Part shown: piece after piece, positions 31,232-33,508 of the stretch
How positions within the stretch are numbered: position 1 is the first letter of the stretch
Layout of the letters: every line of letters starts with the position of its first letter
Source: an uncultured Azospirillum sp.
GTDB lineage: Bacteria > Pseudomonadota > Alphaproteobacteria > RF32 > CAG-239
Direction of reading: 5' to 3'
DNA length: 33,508 bases
Assembly: GCA_900542055.1 (NCBI GenBank)
Contig: UQMA01000014.1
Coordinates: 1-33,508, forward strand
The notes under the pieces: generated by a model
What the model saw: the letters and a program-made list of their open reading frames with translations, nothing else
What the model was told of the DNA's origin: nothing
The model's database searches: none
Translations under genes and position numbers: made by a program

Positions 31232-31876
31232 ATGGAAAATAAAATGCCTGATTTTAGTTTTGAAAATTTATATAAAGGTATAGTTGTGGGTATTGACGAA
31301 GCCGGACGCGGTCCTTGGGCCGGTCCTGTTGCTGCCGGAGCTGTGGTTATACGGGATCAAGCGCTATCTGAGCTTTTGTTAAAAGAACTTAATGATTCTA
31401 AAAAGCTTTCGGCTAAAAAACGCGAAATTTTATATAAAGAACTTCTGTCTGAGCAATCAAAAGGAAAATTGTGCATAGGCATAGGACTTGCAAGTTGTTG
31501 CGAAATTGATGAACTAAACATTTTGCAGGCTACATTTTTGGCTATGAAACGAGCGGTTGACAATTTGCCGATTAAACCGGATGTTGCATTGGTAGACGGA
31601 AATCAAACGCCGAAATGTTTGGATTGCAAGATTAAAACTGTGATTAAAGGTGATGCAAAATCAATGTCAATTGCCGCTGCGTCAATAGTCGCAAAAGTTT
31701 TTCGTGACCGCCTTATGAGCGAACTTGCAGAAAAATATCCTTATTACGGATTTGAAAAAAATGCCGGTTATGGTACTGCGGCGCACATAGAGGGGCTGAA
31801 AACGCACGGAATAACTCCGGAACATAGAAAAAGTTATAAGCCAATTCAAAAGCTTATGGAAAATAATATAAAATAG
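31232..31876 (+). CDS. rnhB: Ribonuclease HII
   Basis: Cleaves the RNA strand of RNA-DNA hybrids and starts removal of ribonucleotides misincorporated in DNA. The protein is 214 aa, usual size. GIDEAGRGPWAGPV holds Asp22 and Glu23; Asp122 is in LVDGN and Asp141 in KGDAKSMSIAAASIVAKVFRD, completing the four-acid active site. YPYYGFEKNAGYGTAAH is also typical. The start has no Shine-Dalgarno; an alternative Met is four codons in. In many alphaproteobacteria rnhB lies directly next to ccrM; here two small genes separate them. Confidence 0.96.
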   Translation: MENKMPDFSFENLYKGIVVGIDEAGRGPWAGPVAAGAVVIRDQALSELLLKELNDSKKLSAKKREILYKELLSEQSKGKLCIGIGLASCCEIDELNILQATFLAMKRAVDNLPIKPDVALVDGNQTPKCLDCKIKTVIKGDAKSMSIAAASIVAKVFRDRLMSELAEKYPYYGFEKNAGYGTAAHIEGLKTHGITPEHRKSYKPIQKLMENNIK

Positions 31877-31898
31877 TCAAAAATTTACAAAAAATAGC

Positions 31899-31927
31899 TT
31901 GACTTTTGTCTATAAATATGAGATAAG
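31899..31927 (+). promoter_or_regulatory. Candidate strong promoter for the small basic protein gene
   Basis: TTGACT (31899-31904), 17-nt spacer, GATAAG (31922-31927). It predicts a leader of about 50 nt that is A/T-rich and unstructured. Confidence 0.5.
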
Positions 31928-31983
31928 TAAAGACATCAGAGATTATTACACATATTATCATTAACTAAAAAAATCATACAACT

Positions 31984-32256
31984 ATGATTCAGAAAAAGAA
32001 AAACCTCGCAAGTGAATGGCATCTCGTATCAAGCTGCCCAGTAGAAAAGATCAGCAAGTATCTCGCTAAGCACGGTGTTTCAAGCGAACTTCGTAAGGAA
32101 CTCAAGGGACGTAAGGTAAAGGTAGGCAAGGTTGTCTGCGTTCTCAATGGTGACAAGGTTACCGTCGTTACCAAATCTCGTTCTTCGGAAAAGCGCAAGA
32201 CTCTCGAGCGTGATCAAGCCCGTGCTGCCAAGCAACAGATGCGTTTCGCTTCGTAA
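31984..32256 (+). CDS. Small basic protein with unusual codon usage
   Basis: Encodes 90 aa, about a quarter Lys or Arg, Lys/Arg-rich throughout and especially at the C-terminus (RSSEKRKTLERDQARAAKQQ). No signal peptide or membrane helix. The middle (KGRKVKVGKVVCVLNGDKVTVVTK) looks like a small beta-barrel or OB/SH3-like strand set, suggesting nucleic-acid binding, but I do not recognise a family. Codon use is unlike the neighbours: six of seven Leu are CTC and nearly all Lys are AAG, whereas adjacent genes prefer TTG/TTA and AAA. It has its own promoter, a leader with no Shine-Dalgarno, and its own terminator. High expression or recent transfer would both explain this. Confidence 0.7.
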   Translation: MIQKKKNLASEWHLVSSCPVEKISKYLAKHGVSSELRKELKGRKVKVGKVVCVLNGDKVTVVTKSRSSEKRKTLERDQARAAKQQMRFAS

Positions 32257-32278
32257 CCTTAGGCTTTGGCCTTCTTTT

Positions 32279-32309
32279 AAGCATCCTTAATCAGGATGCT
32301 TTTTTTTTA
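32279..32309 (+). terminator. Terminator after the small basic protein gene
   Basis: AAGCATCCT-taatc-AGGATGCTT, perfect stem, followed by T8. Confidence 0.93.
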
Positions 32310-32321
32310 TTTAAAATCAAC

Positions 32322-32349
32322 TTGATTTTTAATTTTTTTTGGCTAATAT
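32322..32349 (+). promoter_or_regulatory. Candidate promoter for the 32386 gene
   Basis: TTGATT (32322-32327), 16-nt T-rich spacer, TAATAT (32344-32349); start near 32356. Confidence 0.4.
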
Positions 32350-32385
32350 CTAATCCGCTAAAATTAATTATTAAAAAAATTATTT

Positions 32386-32799
32386 ATGAATAAAAAAATG
32401 CAAAAAAGTGAAGAAGACGAAATCACTCTGATTAAAACCGGAAAAATTTGCGACTTTATTGAATATACAAAAAACTTTGCTTTGCATGATCGCGCCGTAA
32501 AGTTATTGCTTACGCCTCGTTTTAACCGCAAAGCAAGAGCTTTTTTTGCTTCAATTACTCATCCTTTGTCTGGAGAAATGGTGAGTTTGTTGCTTGAAAC
32601 TCAATGTGATGATAATATTGAAGCTTATTTCAATCATTATCAGTTGGGACTTGCAAACGAATATATACTGGCTCAAACCGCTAAAACGGAATTAATAGCT
32701 CGTTATGAAAAAATCTGGGGATTTCGTTCAATTATGGCTCGTCACTATTTGGCCGACAACCATTTAGTATCATCAATCAATCAGACGTCTGTTTTATAA
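32386..32799 (+). CDS. Small helical protein of unknown function upstream of ccrM
   Basis: Encodes 137 aa, predicted mainly helical, with no membrane segment. The sequence (FIEYTKNFALHDRAVKLLLTPRFNRKARAFFASI...) has a loose two-helix repeat look, as in HEAT-type or DUF2336-like proteins, but no family is recognised. The leader is A/T-only (AAAAAAATTATTTATG) with no Shine-Dalgarno. The last codons and the stop lie inside a terminator hairpin, so the gene is a single unit separate from ccrM. Confidence 0.65.
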   Translation: MNKKMQKSEEDEITLIKTGKICDFIEYTKNFALHDRAVKLLLTPRFNRKARAFFASITHPLSGEMVSLLLETQCDDNIEAYFNHYQLGLANEYILAQTAKTELIARYEKIWGFRSIMARHYLADNHLVSSINQTSVL

Positions 32800-32818
32800 A
32801 AAAAACAGACGTTTTTTT
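32785..32818 (+). terminator. Terminator overlapping the stop codon of the 32386 gene
   Basis: ACGTCTGTTTT pairs with AAAACAGACGT, followed by T6-7. The TAA stop (32797-32799) is in the loop, so translating ribosomes would disturb the 5' arm. Confidence 0.85.
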
Positions 32819-32937
32819 GTATTTTAAACAAAAAATAGCCGAAAATTATGTTTATTTCAGTTTATTAATATTTTTGTAACTTCTTTATGCCACACTCCCT
32901 TCCATAGTGAAATATATAAAGATTTTTAGCAAAACGG

Positions 32938-33508
32938 ATGAAAATGAGCACGCCTGTCAAAACAATATTGAATACCATCATTAATGATGATTGTGTAAAA
33001 GCCATGAATGAAATGGAAGAAAATTCGGTTGATGTAATTTTTGCCGATCCTCCGTATAATTTACAGTTGGGCGAAGCTTTAACACGTCCTGATAACTCAT
33101 CGGTTAACGGCGTTTATGAAGAATGGGACAGCTTTTCAAGCCTGAAAGAGTATGACACCTATACCCGCAATTGGATGCAGGCAGCTCGCCGTGTATTGAA
33201 AGAAAACGGTACAATTTGGGTTATCGGTTCTTATCACAATATTTTCAGAGTTGGATATATTTTGCAAGATTTGGGTTTTTGGATTTTAAATGATATTATT
33301 TGGAACAAAACCAATCCTATGCCTAACTTTAAGGGAACTCGTTTTACCAATGCGCACGAAACTTTGATTTGGGCGGCAAAGTCTCCAAAATCAAAGTATA
33401 CATTCAATTATGAAGCGATGAAAGCTATGAATGAAGACATTCAGATGCGCAGTGACTGGCAAATTCCTCTTTGCACCGGAAAAGAGCGTCTGAAAGGCGA
33501 AGACGGCG
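32938..33508 (+). CDS. ccrM: CcrM-type adenine-N6 DNA methyltransferase (3' truncated by window)
   Basis: The first 190 residues are present. The catalytic DPPY is at residues 37-40 (DVIFADPPYNLQLG), with RVLKENGTIWVIGSYHNI and the region WNKTNPMPNFKGTRFTNAHETLIWAAKS, which is characteristic of CcrM. This beta-class enzyme methylates the adenine of GANTC and in alphaproteobacteria ties DNA methylation to the cell cycle. The DPPY block comes before the AdoMet-binding FxGxG block, which lies beyond the window. The start could be ATG 32938 or ATG 32944; neither has a strong Shine-Dalgarno. The nearby rnhB supports the assignment. An HinfI-like restriction enzyme methylase is the alternative. Confidence 0.93.
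   Translation, partial: MKMSTPVKTILNTIINDDCVKAMNEMEENSVDVIFADPPYNLQLGEALTRPDNSSVNGVYEEWDSFSSLKEYDTYTRNWMQAARRVLKENGTIWVIGSYHNIFRVGYILQDLGFWILNDIIWNKTNPMPNFKGTRFTNAHETLIWAAKSPKSKYTFNYEAMKAMNEDIQMRSDWQIPLCTGKERLKGEDG

Noticed and set aside
32865..32879. CtrA-binding site (TTAA-N7-TTAA) upstream of ccrM
   Set aside because: The sequence is TTAA-N7-GTAA in very AT-rich DNA; one half is imperfect, so the match is not better than chance.

Overview
The window is an AT-rich bacterial chromosome segment with compact, often overlapping genes and many clean rho-independent terminators. An alphaproteobacterium is the best reading. The evidence is an RNase HII gene (rnhB) closely upstream of a CcrM-type GANTC adenine methyltransferase, a Lol exporter with only one LolC/E-type membrane subunit beside LolD, and an alphaproteobacterial-looking tRNA-Met(CAU). 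The AT bias, many small orphan membrane proteins and unusual large orphan proteins suggest a host-associated, probably uncultured lineage; that last point is inference.

Layout. 1-3024: tail of a membrane protein, a small membrane protein, and a minus-strand operon lolC-lolD-EF-hand protein. 3035-7330: translation block rpmI-rplT-pheS-pheT with a strong promoter, a leader hairpin and an attenuator-like terminator just before pheS. 7401-11908: a small membrane protein, a possible surface-polysaccharide protein, overlapping ugd-galE, then two orphan acyl carrier proteins flanking a small lipoprotein. 11917-15177: a probable outer-membrane barrel, an HD-domain nucleotidase-like protein, tRNA-Met, small membrane proteins and a decayed minus-strand gene (about 14148-14516).

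15194-22266 is the most unusual region. A PcfJ-like protein with a C-terminal leucine-rich-like tail is divergent from a two-gene operon encoding large paralogous proteins (904 and 771 aa). Both have an N-terminal HExxH-x25-E putative zinc-peptidase motif, low-complexity Gln-rich linkers, and a conserved 76-residue C-terminal module. The locus ends in three copies of one palindromic repeat family, two direct and one inverted. Two more proteins at 27795-30914 carry related signatures: one with HEFHH plus a downstream DERSA motif, the other with what looks like a degenerated version (DKVQH plus EKSA). I read these four as a possible undescribed family of active and pseudo-metallopeptidases.

22297-33508 otherwise holds uvrD, a MoxR-DUF58 pair, a TPR protein, rnhB, a small basic protein whose codon usage differs strongly from its neighbours, an orphan 137-aa protein, and the start of ccrM, which runs off the window.

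Many genes start after a good Shine-Dalgarno sequence, but about ten start directly after A/T-only leaders with none, suggesting two modes of translation initiation. All promoters and terminators are read by eye. The only stretch over 300 bp without an intact gene (14032-14631) holds three hairpins and the decayed gene.
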